DNA of 64,000 nt from Dermacentor variabilis. Taxonomy: Eukaryota > Arthropoda > Arachnida > Ixodida > Ixodidae. The stretch is taken from NCBI RefSeq assembly GCF_050947875.1, contig NC_134569.1, forward strand, positions 207,876,127-207,940,126. Reading direction: 5' to 3'. A program made the translations under genes and the position numbers. Of this stretch, positions 23,368 through 33,540 are shown piece by piece (positions within the stretch are counted from its first letter, which is position 1; each line of letters opens with the position of its first letter). Below the pieces are notes generated by a model. The model was not told where the DNA came from and did not search any database. It saw nothing but the letters and a program-made list of their open reading frames with translations.

Positions 23368-24089
23368 GGCAGCCAACAGTCAGCCCTTCAAACACAGCCA
23401 CAAAGGACCAGCTTGCAACACATGCACTTGTCTTCATGCTAGCTGGGTTGACAAGCAGGAGGAAACAAGCTGTTGCTCATCAGCTCACATGTAAGTAGTG
23501 AACTAGTTCTGTTCAGAGTTGAAAGGACAACTAGCTTTAGCATCGGTTTAGTGTCTAAAGGACACCTAAACTATAGGATGTTTATTTGTCTGAGGCTTGT
23601 CACTATTTTTCCCAGGAATTAGAGGTGTAGGACCTTCATAAAAAAAAAATTTAACAGTCGAAAATATCAGGCCAGTACCCTTTTCAACAAGTCATGCTTG
23701 GTTACAATATTTTCATGTAATTTAATGTTGTTGTACAATTTGTGATTCTTTTCTTTTTTGTAGCTTCATCCTTTTATGCAGAAGTGAAAGGCTGCCTTTT
23801 CAACGTGATTAAGCATTTCGAAGCTGTTGGTATAACAGTCAGTGCAGTTGTGACTGACATGGGACCCGGTAACACGGCCATTTGGCGACTGTGCGGTATA
23901 CAAGCCTGAAAATATGGGAAACCGAAAATATCCTTGTGGCAAAGGAAGGCAGCTGTACTTCCTTGCTGATGCCACTCATCTCTTGAAAAATCGGGGAGGG
24001 GGGGGGGGGGGTCATCTCATTCGAGGACAGGAAGTAATTCTACCATGACACCACTGCTAAAAAACACAACCTTCCCAGCCACAAGGTAA
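23368..24089 (+). pseudogene. P-element-like transposase remnant with intron
   Basis: Exon 23368-23490 follows a TTTCAG acceptor and reads THALVFMLAGLTSR. A GTAAGT donor opens an intron at 23491-23763 that ends TTTTTTGTAG. The next exon reads SSFYAEVKGCLFNVIKHF and then VVTDMGPGNTAIWR. Joining the two exons keeps the frame (QLTSSSFYAE). This matches the RNase H-like domain of P-element/THAP9 transposases. A frameshift near 23907 and a G-run at 23998-24011 break the rest, but LYFLADATHLLKN and LIRGQEVILP are readable. GTAAGC after 24089 could be a further donor. Confidence 0.7.
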
Positions 24090-24210
24090 GCTTGCTGTAT
24101 TGCCTAATAGTTTCACTGTAGCTTTTTGTTTTATGATGACAAGCCTTCTAGTAGGTTAAAAATACTATGTTGTCACTAACACCAACTCGCTTGTCAGAAG
24201 CCAAGCTAGC

Positions 24211-24398
24211 TGTATGATACGAGCCGCCGCAGTTTTGTTACCAGCGTGATAAGTGACATGCCAAGTGACGTCAGCAGGGGCTCTACAAAAAGAGAGTACC
24301 TGCATGTGTGCAGCCAGACAGCATTCTAGCTGCCGCCCAATAAAGTACTACACAGCCTTCTTATCGCTACTTGCTTTCTTGAATCCGCGAACATCACA
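24211..24398 (+). repeat. 5' LTR-like end of gypsy element
   Basis: This spans from TGTATGATAC to ACATCACA and includes an AATAAA-type signal near 24340. The right limit is well placed by the adjacent primer-binding site, but the left limit is a guess. It does not match the 3' LTR of the same element. Confidence 0.5.
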
Positions 24399-24400
24399 AC

Positions 24401-24415
24401 TGGCGACGAGGATGG
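24401..24415 (+). promoter_or_regulatory. Primer-binding site, tRNA-Ser type
   Basis: TGGCGACGAGG two bases after the LTR end is complementary to the 3' end expected of an animal tRNA-Ser(GCT). That is an 11-base match from memory of the tRNA. The minus-strand gypsy element at 45.8-50.0 kb has the same site. Confidence 0.65.
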
Positions 24416-24486
24416 CAGAAGGAAGGCAATACACAGGAAAGAAGCGCTGAGCTCGGCAACCAAGCACCGAGGCAACGCTCTGAGGA

Positions 24487-26526
24487 ATGCTGGATGCATC
24501 CGCACCTACGAAACAAGGCAACAACACTTCTGAGATGGCAGCCTCCGGTCAGATTGGTCAAGTAGAAGCCTTCGATGAAACTGTGAGTGACTGGTTATCT
24601 TACGAAGAATGCCTGATTTCCTTCTTTCACTTGCTTTTGAAGGGTTCCGAATGGACGTGGGGACCAGCCCAAGAGCAAGCGCTGTTGTACGTCAAAGACG
24701 TTATCTCTTCGACACGCGTCATGGCTAACTATGAAGTAAAGTGCCCTACGATTCTTTCCACTGACGCGTCATCATTTGGTTTGGGGGCTGTACTGATGCA
24801 AGTTCAACCAAACAATCAAAAAAGATCTGTTGCACTTGCGTCACGCTCGTTGACACCTGCCAAAACCAGATACTCTCAGATTGAGAAGGAAGCGTTGGCA
24901 ATGATTTGGGTGGCAGAACAATTTGAAGGGTACATTAAAGGTCTTGAAATTTTGTTTGAAACCGACCACAAACCACTTGTAACGTTGTTGGGAAAATCAC
25001 CTTTAGATGTTTTGCCACCTCGTATTCAGTGCTTTCGCATGAGGCTTATGCGGTTCAGCTTTGCAGTTGTGCATATCCCGGGTAAGAGCCTCGTTATTGC
25101 AGATGTATTGTCTAGAGCCCCGATTGAGGGAAAACAAATTGATGCTCATGCGCTGAATGTTGGCGAAGTCACCAAGTTCGTTTCTGGCTGTTTGACAAAT
25201 GCTGTCAAGGCTAGCCTTTTTAAACGAGTCAGAGCTGAACAAGCAGCCGATGAAGTCTGTCAAGCTCTCGTAAAATTCAGCCTGGAAGGCTGGCCAAAGT
25301 TCTCATCGCTGTCGATGGTCTTGCGTCCATACTGGCAGGAAAGAACAACACTGACAGTCGCTGAAGGCGTGCTACTCAAAGGTGTGCGGCTGGTGATCCC
25401 ACAAAGATTACGCGCAGAGGTCTTGATGCGCTTGCAAGAGAGTCACCAAGGAATTGAAAATGCAGAGCTCGAACCAAAGAAGTCCGTATGGTGGCCTGGG
25501 TTGAGTTGCCAGCTGAGAGCTTTGGTGACCGATTGCCCAGTGTGCGCGGAGCACAGGGAACAAAAGTCGGAACCAATGATTTCGGCAACCACTCCACAGC
25601 GTTCTTGGCAAAAGCTAGGCATGGATCTCTGCCATATTGAGGGAAAATGGTATTTGGTGGTCGTAGATAATTTTTCTAGATACCCAGAGGTAGCCTTGCT
25701 ATCTTCGACAAAAAGTGTCACTGTCATTATGCACCTCAAAAGTGTCTTTGCAAGACATGGCATACCAGAGGTTGTCATGTTGGATAATGGAACACAATTT
25801 GTATCTCAGGAATTTCAGTCGTTTGCTCGCGACTATGGCTTCCGCACTGTGACGACGAGCCCCAGATACCCCCAGGCAAACGGGGAAGTAGAAAGGATGG
25901 TCCAAACAATTAAACGGCTGATTATAAAAGCTAAGGACCCCTACCTTTCGCTGCTAGCGTACAGGGACACCCCGGGGCCACTTGGAAAAAGCCCTGCAGA
26001 GCTTCTGATGGGCAGGTGGCTACGCACAACAGTTCCTGTCCCTCTCAAGAGCCTTGTGCCCCAGAGGGTGAGCCTGAAAAAGTTCAGAGATCGCGATGTA
26101 ACCATCCGACAGCGGCAGCGTAGGTACTTCAATAGTCGTCATAGGGCTCTTCCGCTGCCAGTCCTCAAACCAGGAGCGGAAGTATGGGTGACAGACTGCA
26201 AAGTGAAAGCGAGAGTCTTGCGTCTTGCACAACGTCCGAGGTCGTATGTAGTTAGAACTTCTACTGGTGTAGTTCGAAGAAGAAACAGGAAATTCCTGGT
26301 TAACTTTGTTTCCCAGCAGAATGACTGCAAGGAAGAAGGAGGTAGCTATGGGTTTCCGCAGGCATATGATAGTCGGGTAGAAATGGAACGGGAAACTAAT
26401 CCATCTAAAAACAAGGCACCTGCTGATCCATCTAATACTACCTTGCCACGAACTGACCCTCCTGGATATAGAACGCGATTTGGCCGTCATTTCCAACCGC
26501 CAGACCGATATGGGTTCAGTAACTGA
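24487..26526 (+). CDS. Gag-start/RNase H/integrase fusion of a gypsy element
   Basis: The 679-codon frame is uninterrupted. The first 45 or so residues (FDETVSDWLSYEECLISFF) resemble the start of a gypsy Gag. They pass straight into RNase H (HLLLKGSEWTWGPAQEQA, then STDASSFGLGAVL, QIEKEALAMIW, FETDHKPL). Next come the integrase zinc domain (HQGIENAEL ... CPVCAEH) and the integrase core with Asp in MDLCHIEG, Asp in MLDNGTQF and Glu in NGEVERMV. A basic C-terminal region follows. The capsid, protease and reverse transcriptase are missing, so the frame survives a large in-frame internal deletion. It could not replicate on its own. Confidence 0.88.
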   Translation: MLDASAPTKQGNNTSEMAASGQIGQVEAFDETVSDWLSYEECLISFFHLLLKGSEWTWGPAQEQALLYVKDVISSTRVMANYEVKCPTILSTDASSFGLGAVLMQVQPNNQKRSVALASRSLTPAKTRYSQIEKEALAMIWVAEQFEGYIKGLEILFETDHKPLVTLLGKSPLDVLPPRIQCFRMRLMRFSFAVVHIPGKSLVIADVLSRAPIEGKQIDAHALNVGEVTKFVSGCLTNAVKASLFKRVRAEQAADEVCQALVKFSLEGWPKFSSLSMVLRPYWQERTTLTVAEGVLLKGVRLVIPQRLRAEVLMRLQESHQGIENAELEPKKSVWWPGLSCQLRALVTDCPVCAEHREQKSEPMISATTPQRSWQKLGMDLCHIEGKWYLVVVDNFSRYPEVALLSSTKSVTVIMHLKSVFARHGIPEVVMLDNGTQFVSQEFQSFARDYGFRTVTTSPRYPQANGEVERMVQTIKRLIIKAKDPYLSLLAYRDTPGPLGKSPAELLMGRWLRTTVPVPLKSLVPQRVSLKKFRDRDVTIRQRQRRYFNSRHRALPLPVLKPGAEVWVTDCKVKARVLRLAQRPRSYVVRTSTGVVRRRNRKFLVNFVSQQNDCKEEGGSYGFPQAYDSRVEMERETNPSKNKAPADPSNTTLPRTDPPGYRTRFGRHFQPPDRYGFSN

Positions 26527-26640
26527 TTGTTATTTTGTTTTGAGCATTGGTTGCTTCCATTAAAAAGTGTTCATCTTTTGTTGGCTGCAGTGCTAAGTTT
26601 CATTGCAAATACCGGTGTATCTTTTCAGAAAAAGGGGAGA

Positions 26641-26876
26641 TGTGCTGATAGCGCCTGTGCCGCGTGTCATGTGTCTGCATTATCGGGCGCTCTCACCCTG
26701 ATGCCTGAAATGTTGTCTGTCTGTGATGTCACTTGTCACATGAGTGCTTGCTATATAGATATGCTGCTTGTGTGAAATAAAGGTTGTTGCTGTTATCATG
26801 CCGGGAGGAGAGCCAGGCTCAGTTCCTTCCTGCCCGCCGCCCGGCTACGCTCGGTGTACGGCTAGGGCTGAAACAC
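26641..26876 (+). repeat. 3' LTR of gypsy element
   Basis: It starts TG directly after the polypurine tract and carries TATATAG near 26752 and AATAAAG at 26776-26782. A candidate end is GAAACA at 26876, directly before Tigger coding sequence. Its sequence differs from the 5' end. Confidence 0.5.
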
Positions 26877-28326
26877 CACAGTTTACGTGGTCTTTGGACA
26901 CGCGAGCCAGAAATGTGCCAAAAAGTGCCGCGATTTTACAACAGAAGGCAAAGGATTTTGCGTGTATCTTGGGCCATTACGATTTCAAGGCAAGCAACAG
27001 GTGGCTGCAGGGATTCAAGAGCTGGCACGGTGTCGTCGGAAGAGTAATCAGCGGCGAATCTGCCTCTGCAATGCTGCTGCTTTGTGGGTGGCTGACAAGC
27101 TGCCTGGAATTCTGAGTCGCTTCGAGGCGGCTGAGATCTACAATGCTGACGAGACAGCTCTATTTTATCGAATGCTTCCGGGACCGCACGCTAGCGTTAA
27201 AAGGTGATGAATGCCGAGGCGGAAAGCAGAGCAAGCTCCACATAATGATTCTGCTGTGCGCCAACCTCGACGGCACAGACAAGCAAGTCCCGCTAGTTGT
27301 CGGCAAAAGTGCCCGTCCAAGGTGTTTTAAGGGAACAAAGCATATGCCCGTGAAGCATGTGGCGAATTCCAAAGTTTCGATAACTCGGCCAACATTTTCT
27401 AAGTGGTTAAAGGAATTTAACCAGGACATCAAGTGGCAAGGCCATCAAGTTTGTCTACTGCTGGACAATTTCTCGGCGCACCACATCAAAGGCCTGCAGC
27501 TGTCGAATATTGAACTGCATTACTTCCTGGCCATTTGCACGTCCCTAATACAACCCCTGGACAAAGGGGTCATTAACAGTTGTAAATGCTGTTACTGGGG
27601 CCGACTAATCCTGAAGATACTTCTTGACATCCATCTGGATCGGGAGATGAAGATTGACATTTATCAAGCAGTTGAGATGCTTGCTGCCTCTTGGCAAGAG
27701 GTCAGGGCAGAAGTTATCGTAAGTTGCTTTTTGAAGGCTGGAATAGTCATAAACGGACAGGCTGGTGCCGACGAGGAGGGGGAGGAAGACCTTTCTACTC
27801 CGTCCAATGTGGCCGAAGCGTGGAACGGGCTACGTACTAACGGTGATGTACTCGACGACGTTGAATTGAGTAACTTTTTGTTTGCCGACAACGCCGCAGT
27901 GGCTTTACAGAAGAAATTACTGATGCAGCAGTAGCTGAAAGCGTGCAAAATCCTGGTGGCGGTGATGATGGTGCTTGTTAGGTAGATCTGTGTGACGTCC
28001 CTACTGCAAAGGAGGTGATGAATGCAATGGACGTTTTGCCCCGTTTCGTCGGCTCGCGCGACTATGAAGGAGCTTTACACGATTTTGCTTCTTTGGAAAG
28101 GCGTGTTGTGCCTTCACTCATGCAGAAGCAAGTGGAAATTACGCACTTTTTCACTGTAAAATAAATGCTTCAAGGGTGAGTTCCCTTTCACGGATATCTT
28201 GAGCCATTTGGTTTCGTTTCTGCATCACTCGTACGAGCCTTCCCGCGAAACCTGCATATAATGAAAACCTGCATGTGACGGAAAATTGCAAGCTTTTGTC
28301 AACTTCGTTATATTCAAGTTTAACTG
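26877..28326 (+). mobile_element. Tigger element, 5' truncated
   Basis: The left part is missing and abuts the gypsy LTR. The right end is an inverted-repeat-type terminus, AAGTTTAACTG, followed by TA at 28327-28328. It encodes a decayed Tigger transposase distinct in sequence from the copy at 2.7-6.4 kb. Confidence 0.8.
26880..28160 (+). pseudogene. Tigger transposase, broken
   Basis: The second DNA-binding domain is readable near 26880-27090 (NVPKSAAILQQKAKDF ... GRVISGES). A frameshift follows, then YNADETALFYRMLPG near 27140, DNFSAHH at about 27465 and IQPLDKGV near 27549, the three catalytic Asp blocks. The main frame 27143-27934 stops early. C-terminal coding with VMNAMDVLPRFVGSRD continues in another frame to about 28160. 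Confidence 0.85.
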
Positions 28327-28328
28327 TA

Positions 28329-29186
28329 TTTACGGCGCCGTCTGTATATTTAAATAGCGCAGCAATTTCATAACTTTTTCTTTTCTGCCATGTGCTGCCA
28401 CTATGTGGGAATACAGATAATTTTTTTCACATGCCTCCCTCTCTCGGTTTTTGTTGCATGGTTTGTTTTAGAGTTAGTTTGCTCCCGCACGTCTATATAC
28501 TACTGCTCGCGCATGGCGCGCGGGCGGGCAGGCAGCAGTTTGAGTTTTGTTCCGCGGGTGGCTTCGGCTTTTTGCACTTGCGAAACTGATGGCTATCGTT
28601 ACTAATCGCTCAAAGGACGACCACTTGTTCCTCACTTGTTTAGTGCTCACAGGGGTGCGCATAGGAAAGATGCCGCCATGCATGCGTTTCCACTGCTTTT
28701 TTTTTTTTTTTGAGACTCGCGAAAACTAATTGCCTCCGGTTGGTGATAAGACGAAGATTAGCGGAAGTTTGTCACACATCTTGCTTTTTTGACGGGCACA
28801 CAACCACACAGTTTTCTTGAGTGCAGGCAACTACACAGTTCAATTACGCTATGGATGTACATATTAGTGTAAGAGCAGCATTTAAGTCTTGCGAAATATA
28901 CTCGTGTGCGCATTTTTAAAGCCTTAAACTATGTGTATAACAATGCATCAAATATTTAATTCTTACAAGTTTGGTTCCTTTTTTTTATTGTTGTTATTCA
29001 TGAATGAAGACTACATATATAGCAATGCAAAATATTTTTTTTTTTTTCACTTTACAGTCACCCTAGAAAAATTATGGTAATTTTTTCTTTTTTTAAAATA
29101 AGTCCCTAAGAAGAATTGGAATCTGCAATAAAAGAAATCGACCCTGGGCGGTTGCATATGGCAAAAAAAATTGACCGTCAAAGGGT
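28329..29186. other. No gene recognised
   Basis: Low-complexity T-rich tracts and short frames only. Confidence 0.4.
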
Positions 29187-29532
29187 TAACCTACCACCAG
29201 ATGAACTGCAAAACAGCTCCCATTTTCATTTTTTTTTCTTTTTTTTTCCTTTCTACAGTTAGCCCTAATAAAACCATGAGAGATGCACAAGCCACGCTGT
29301 TCTAAAAACATGAAAAGCCTTCCTGTCGAGTACAGAGCGAACAGGAAAGCTTGGATAACCTCGATAGTTTTCGAAGTTGGCTGCAGCAGCTGTTATCCAG
29401 TGCCCCGTGCCACCACCAGATGGCTTGTGCACATTGAACAGTAGGTTAACCTACCAGCAGATGGACTGCAAGAGAGCTCCCATTTTCCTTTTTTCTTTTT
29501 CTTTCTACAGTTAGCCCTAATAAAACCACGAA
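29187..29532 (+). repeat. Direct repeat pair around a Tigger fragment
   Basis: A roughly 90-bp segment at 29187-29281 (GGTTAACCTACCA, GGACTGCAA-like, a T/C tract, then CTACAGTTAGCCCTAATAAA) recurs at 29442-29532. Between the copies, 29308-29402 encodes KSLPVEYRANRKAWITSIVF, a piece of Tigger transposase homologous to RSLPVQYKANNKSWMTR in the 2.7-kb copy. It may be the remains of a small non-autonomous element with a tandem duplication. Confidence 0.65.
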
Positions 29533-30109
29533 ACCATGCTGGGCATGTCACTTTAGCTGCATTTTACGCCGGATATTACAGTGGCAACTGCACGCGTACA
29601 CCTGGTCCCTCAGGGCAGCGCATTCTGAAAGAAAGTCTTCTCAAGCTGCCTACATCAGATACATAAAAATAGAATAAAACACTTTAATTTATTTTGTGTC
29701 GCTCATGTCTCAGTTTGTGCAAGAAGTACATGTACTCGGACCACGGATGTACTCGCCGCACTTCGGTGCCAGCAGAAAAGACCTGAATGGCCACATGCAG
29801 TACATTAAGACAAGCAGGACGCTAACCAAAAACGTGAGAAGTGTCAAAAGGTGTCTCAGCTCCCACAAGCAAACTTTGCTCACTTCGACAACAAAAAACA
29901 ATGCACAGCTCTTTTGTTTCCTTTTTTTTTTCACTAAGAATGTCGCCACCTGGTGACAACCATCTTCATCTGCTTCTTAAATGAATTTCTCTCTCTCTCT
30001 CTGCCTAGTTAACACATATCTCTCAACATTTCTTAATGCTACTTTTTTTGGTCAACGATCTTCAACATGAATCGGTGTCCAACCATGCTGGATGTTGTCT
30101 GACCATTGA
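29533..30109 (-). other. Candidate 3' UTR and poly(A) signal of the host gene
   Basis: Below the stop codon at 30110 on the minus strand, AATAAA is present at 29688-29693, about 420 bases downstream. A (CT)n run lies near 29990-30001. No other coding sequence is evident. The assignment depends on the exon call at 30110-30326. Confidence 0.35.
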
Positions 30110-30326
30110 TCACAATGCGCCGCGTGAGGCTGGCACGTTGCGTGGACGGCCTCTGCCACGAAACATGCCACGGCGGATGGGGTTCTTGGGGGGCGAGACA
30201 ATGTTGCCGCTGCGCAGAAGCATGGTGCTCCTAGTGGCTGATGTGTCCGCATTGCACGAGGCGCCGGCTCCACTCCAGGATGGCTCTTGCGGACTTGCAG
30301 CACTGCGATACGACAGTGCATTTCCA
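30110..30326 (-). CDS. Candidate last exon of a host gene, RG-rich tail
   Basis: On the minus strand a CTCTAG acceptor precedes 30326. The frame is open for 71 codons to a TGA at 30110-30112. It encodes a serine-rich part (GNALSYRSAASPQEP) and then LLRSGNIVSPPKNP and a basic tail, RRGMFRGRGRPRNVP. Such RG/GRP tails often bind RNA or DNA. It starts in phase 2-to-1 with the donor of the exon at 44191-44385. GC content and composition differ from the surrounding transposons. I do not recognise the gene, and a chance frame is possible. Confidence 0.45.
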
Positions 30327-30567
30327 CTAGAGGTGCAGCCCCAGGAGCAGTGGCACAAATCGGTGCAACGTAAATATACCTTTGCAATTACCGTATTTAC
30401 TCGCATAATGATCGCACTTTTCTTGTCAGAAAAATTGACGCAAAATCAGGGTGCGAACATTACGCAGGTTAAATCTCCCGCAAAAAAAAATTTTTTTTGT
30501 CCCGCCAAACGCGGGACACCAAAACAAAAATGGCGGCCGGCAGAGCAAGCCATAGAGTTTCTCACTA

Positions 30568-33540
30568 TAACATCATCATGATCATCATCATCATCAGCCT
30601 GGTTACGCCCACTGCAGGGCAAAGGCCTCTCCCATACTTCTCCAACAACCCCGGTCATGTACTAATTGTGGCCATGCCGTCCCTGCAAACTTCTTAATCT
30701 CATCCGCCCACCTAACCTTCTGCCGCCCCCTGCTACGCTTCCCTTCCCTTGGGATCCAGTCCGTAACCCTTAATGACCATCGGTTATCTTCCCTCCTCAT
30801 TACATGTCCTGCCCATGCCCATTTCTTTTTCTTGATTTCAACTAAGATGTCATTAACTCGCGTTTGTTCCCTCACCCAATCTGCTCTTTTCTTATCCCTT
30901 AACGTTACACCTATCATTCTTCTTTCCATAGCTCGTTGTGTCGTCCTCAATTTGAGTAGAACCCTTTTAGTAAGCCTCCAGGTTTCTGCCCCGTAGGTGA
31001 GTACTGGTAAGACACAGCTATTATATACTTTTCTCTTGAGGGATAATGGCAACCTGCTGTTCATGATTTGGGAATGCCTGCCAAACGCACCCCAGCCCAT
31101 TCTTATTCTTCTGATTATTTCCGTCTCATGATCCGGATCCGCCGTCACTACCTGCCCTAAGTAGATGTATTCCCTTACAACTTCCAGTGCCTCGCTGCCT
31201 ATTGTAAATTGCTGTTCTCTCCCGAGACTGTTAAGCATTACTTTAGTTTTCTGCAGATTAATTTTTAGACCCACTCTTCTGCTTTGCCTCTCCAGGTCAG
31301 TGAGCATGCATTGCAATTGGTCCCCTGAGTTACTAAGCAAGGCAATATCATCAGCGAATCGCAAGTTACTAAGGTATTCTCCATTAACTTTTATCCCCAA
31401 TTCTTCCCAATCCAGGTCTCTGAATACCTCCTGTAAACACGCTGTGAATAGCATTGGAGATATCGTATCTCCCTGCCTGACGCCTTTCTTTATTGGGATT
31501 TTGTTGCTTGCTTTATGGAGGACTACGGTGGCTGTGGAGCCGCTATAGATATCTTCCAGTATTTTTACATATGGCTCATCTACACCCTGATTCCGCAATG
31601 CCTCCATGACTGCTGAGGTTTCGACTGAATCAAACGCTTTCTCGTAATCAATGAAAGCTATATATAAGGGTTGGTTATATTCTGCACATTTCTCTATCAC
31701 TTGATTGATAGTGTGAATATGGTCTATTGTTGAGTAGTCTTTACGGAATCCTGCCTGGTCCTTTGGTTGACAGAAGTCTAAGGTGTTCCTCATTCTATTT
31801 GCAATTACCTTAGTAAATACTTTGTAGGCAACGGACAGTAAGCTGATCGGTCTATAATTTTTCAAGTCTTTGGCGTCCCCTTTCTTATGGATTAGGATTA
31901 TGTTAGCGTTCTTCCAAGATTCCGGTACGCTCGAGGTCATGAGGCATTGTGTATACAGGGTGGCCAGTTTCTCTAGAACAATCTGTCCACCATCCTTCAA
32001 CAAATCTGCTGTTACCTGATCCTCCCCAGCTACCTTCCCCCTTTGCATATCTCCTAAGGCTTTCTTTACTTCTTCCGGCGTTACCTTCGGGATTTCGAAT
32101 TCCTCTAGACTATTCTCTCTTCCATTATCGTTGTGGGTGACACTGGTACTGTATAAATCTCTATAGAACTCCTCAGCCACTTGAACTATCTCATCCCTAT
32201 TAGTAATGATATTGCCGGCTTTGTCTCTTAACGCATACATCTGATTCTTGCCAATTACTAGTTTCTTCTTCACTGTTTTTAGGCTTCCTCCGTTCCTGAG
32301 AGCATGTTCAATTCTATCCATGTTATACTTCCTTATGTCAGCTGTCTTACGCTTGTTGATTAACTTCGAAAGTTCTGCCAGTTCTATTCTAGCTGTAGGG
32401 TTAGATGCTTTCATGCATTGGCGTTTCTTGATCAGATCTTTCGTCTCCTGCGATAGTTTGCTGGTATCCTGCCTAACGGAGTTACCACCGACTTCCATTG
32501 CACACTCCTTAATGATGCCCACAAGATTGTCGTTCATTGCTTCAACACTAAGGTCTTCTTCCTGAGTTAAAGCTGAATACCTGTTCTGTAGCTTGATCTG
32601 GAATTCCTCTATTTTCCCTCTTACCGCTAACTCATTGATCGGCTTCTTATGTACCAGTTTCTTCCGTTCCCTCCTCAGGTCTAGGCTAATTCGAGTTCTT
32701 ACCATCCTGTGGTCACTGCAGCGCACCTTGCCGAGCACGTCCACATCTTGTATGATGCCAGGGTTAGCGCAGAGTATGAAGTCTATTTCGTTTCTAGTCT
32801 CGCCGTTCGGGCTCCTCCACGTCCACTTTCGGCTATCCCGCTTGCGGAAGAAGGTATTCATTATCCTCATATTATTCTGTTCCGCAAACTCTACTAATAA
32901 CTCTCCCCTGCTATTCCTAGTGCCTATGCCATATTCCCCCACTGCCTTGTCTCCAGCCTGCTTCTTGCCTACCTTGGCATTAAAGTCGCCCATTAGTATA
33001 GTGTATTTAGTTTTCAGTCTACCCATCGCCGATTCCACGTCTTCATAGAAGCTTTCGACTTCCTGGTCATCATGACTGGACGTAGGGGCGTAGACCTGTA
33101 CAATCTTCATTTTGTACCTCTTATTAAGTTTCACAACAAGACCTGCCACCCTCTCGTTAATGCTATAGAATTCCTGTATGTTACCAGCTATATTCTTATT
33201 AACCAGGAATCCGACTCCTAGTTCTCTTCTCTCCGCTAAGCCCCGGTAGCACAGGACATGCCCGCTATTTAGCACTGTATATGCTTCTGTTGGCCTCCTA
33301 ACTTCACTGAGCCCTATTATATCCCATTTACTGCCCTCTAATTCCTCTAGTAGCACTGCTAGACTCGCCTCACTAGATAACGTTCTAGCGTTAAACGTTG
33401 CCAGGTTCATATTCCAATGGCGGCCTGTCCGGACAGAGGGAAACACCTAGAGGGAAATATGGAGCCACCGTCTATGGGAGTTTCTTAAGGGGACACCGTG
33501 CCATCATGGGAATGACGGTATAAGTGTCTGCGAGGCTCGT
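30568..33540 (-). mobile_element. RTE-type LINE, nearly full length
   Basis: A minus-strand LINE with one intact large ORF and a short (ATG)n-type tail at about 30570-30598 on its 3' side, as is typical of RTE elements. The 5' leader is around 33447-33540 and its limit is not certain. A second, broken copy of the same family lies at 54.1-59.7 kb. Confidence 0.88.
30603..33446 (-). CDS. RTE endonuclease-reverse transcriptase, intact
   Basis: The 947-codon frame has no interruption. A likely true start is the internal MNLATFNARTLSSEASL, 12 codons in. The N-terminal AP-endonuclease domain shows LSEVRRPTE, VQVYAPTSS, LMGDFNAKVG and CSDHRMVRTRI. The reverse transcriptase shows VPESWKNANIILIHKK, AFIDYEKAFDSV, VRQGDTISPMLF and the catalytic FADDIALLSN. 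The C-terminus carries VLTYGAETWRLTKR, RGRQKVRWADEI and ends GEAFALQWA, the usual RTE ending. The protein would nick the target and copy its own RNA. An intact frame implies recent activity or at least a young copy. Confidence 0.93.
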   Translation of the reverse strand: MFPSVRTGRHWNMNLATFNARTLSSEASLAVLLEELEGSKWDIIGLSEVRRPTEAYTVLNSGHVLCYRGLAERRELGVGFLVNKNIAGNIQEFYSINERVAGLVVKLNKRYKMKIVQVYAPTSSHDDQEVESFYEDVESAMGRLKTKYTILMGDFNAKVGKKQAGDKAVGEYGIGTRNSRGELLVEFAEQNNMRIMNTFFRKRDSRKWTWRSPNGETRNEIDFILCANPGIIQDVDVLGKVRCSDHRMVRTRISLDLRRERKKLVHKKPINELAVRGKIEEFQIKLQNRYSALTQEEDLSVEAMNDNLVGIIKECAMEVGGNSVRQDTSKLSQETKDLIKKRQCMKASNPTARIELAELSKLINKRKTADIRKYNMDRIEHALRNGGSLKTVKKKLVIGKNQMYALRDKAGNIITNRDEIVQVAEEFYRDLYSTSVTHNDNGRENSLEEFEIPKVTPEEVKKALGDMQRGKVAGEDQVTADLLKDGGQIVLEKLATLYTQCLMTSSVPESWKNANIILIHKKGDAKDLKNYRPISLLSVAYKVFTKVIANRMRNTLDFCQPKDQAGFRKDYSTIDHIHTINQVIEKCAEYNQPLYIAFIDYEKAFDSVETSAVMEALRNQGVDEPYVKILEDIYSGSTATVVLHKASNKIPIKKGVRQGDTISPMLFTACLQEVFRDLDWEELGIKVNGEYLSNLRFADDIALLSNSGDQLQCMLTDLERQSRRVGLKINLQKTKVMLNSLGREQQFTIGSEALEVVREYIYLGQVVTADPDHETEIIRRIRMGWGAFGRHSQIMNSRLPLSLKRKVYNSCVLPVLTYGAETWRLTKRVLLKLRTTQRAMERRMIGVTLRDKKRADWVREQTRVNDILVEIKKKKWAWAGHVMRREDNRWSLRVTDWIPREGKRSRGRQKVRWADEIKKFAGTAWPQLVHDRGCWRSMGEAFALQWA

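Larger units (their letters stand above)
24211..26876 (+). mobile_element. Ty3/gypsy element with internal deletion
   Basis: The 5' LTR-like end stops at ACATCACA (24398) just before a primer-binding site. A 679-codon frame follows, then a polypurine tract (AAAAAGGGGAGA, 26629-26640) and a 3' LTR beginning TGTGCTGATA at 26641. The two LTR-like ends do not resemble each other. Gag, protease and reverse transcriptase are almost wholly missing. The outer limits are approximate because I see no matching target duplication. Confidence 0.75.

Noticed and set aside
31165..33048. Plus-strand frames of up to 151 codons
   Set aside because: They are antisense shadows of the intact RTE gene on the minus strand.
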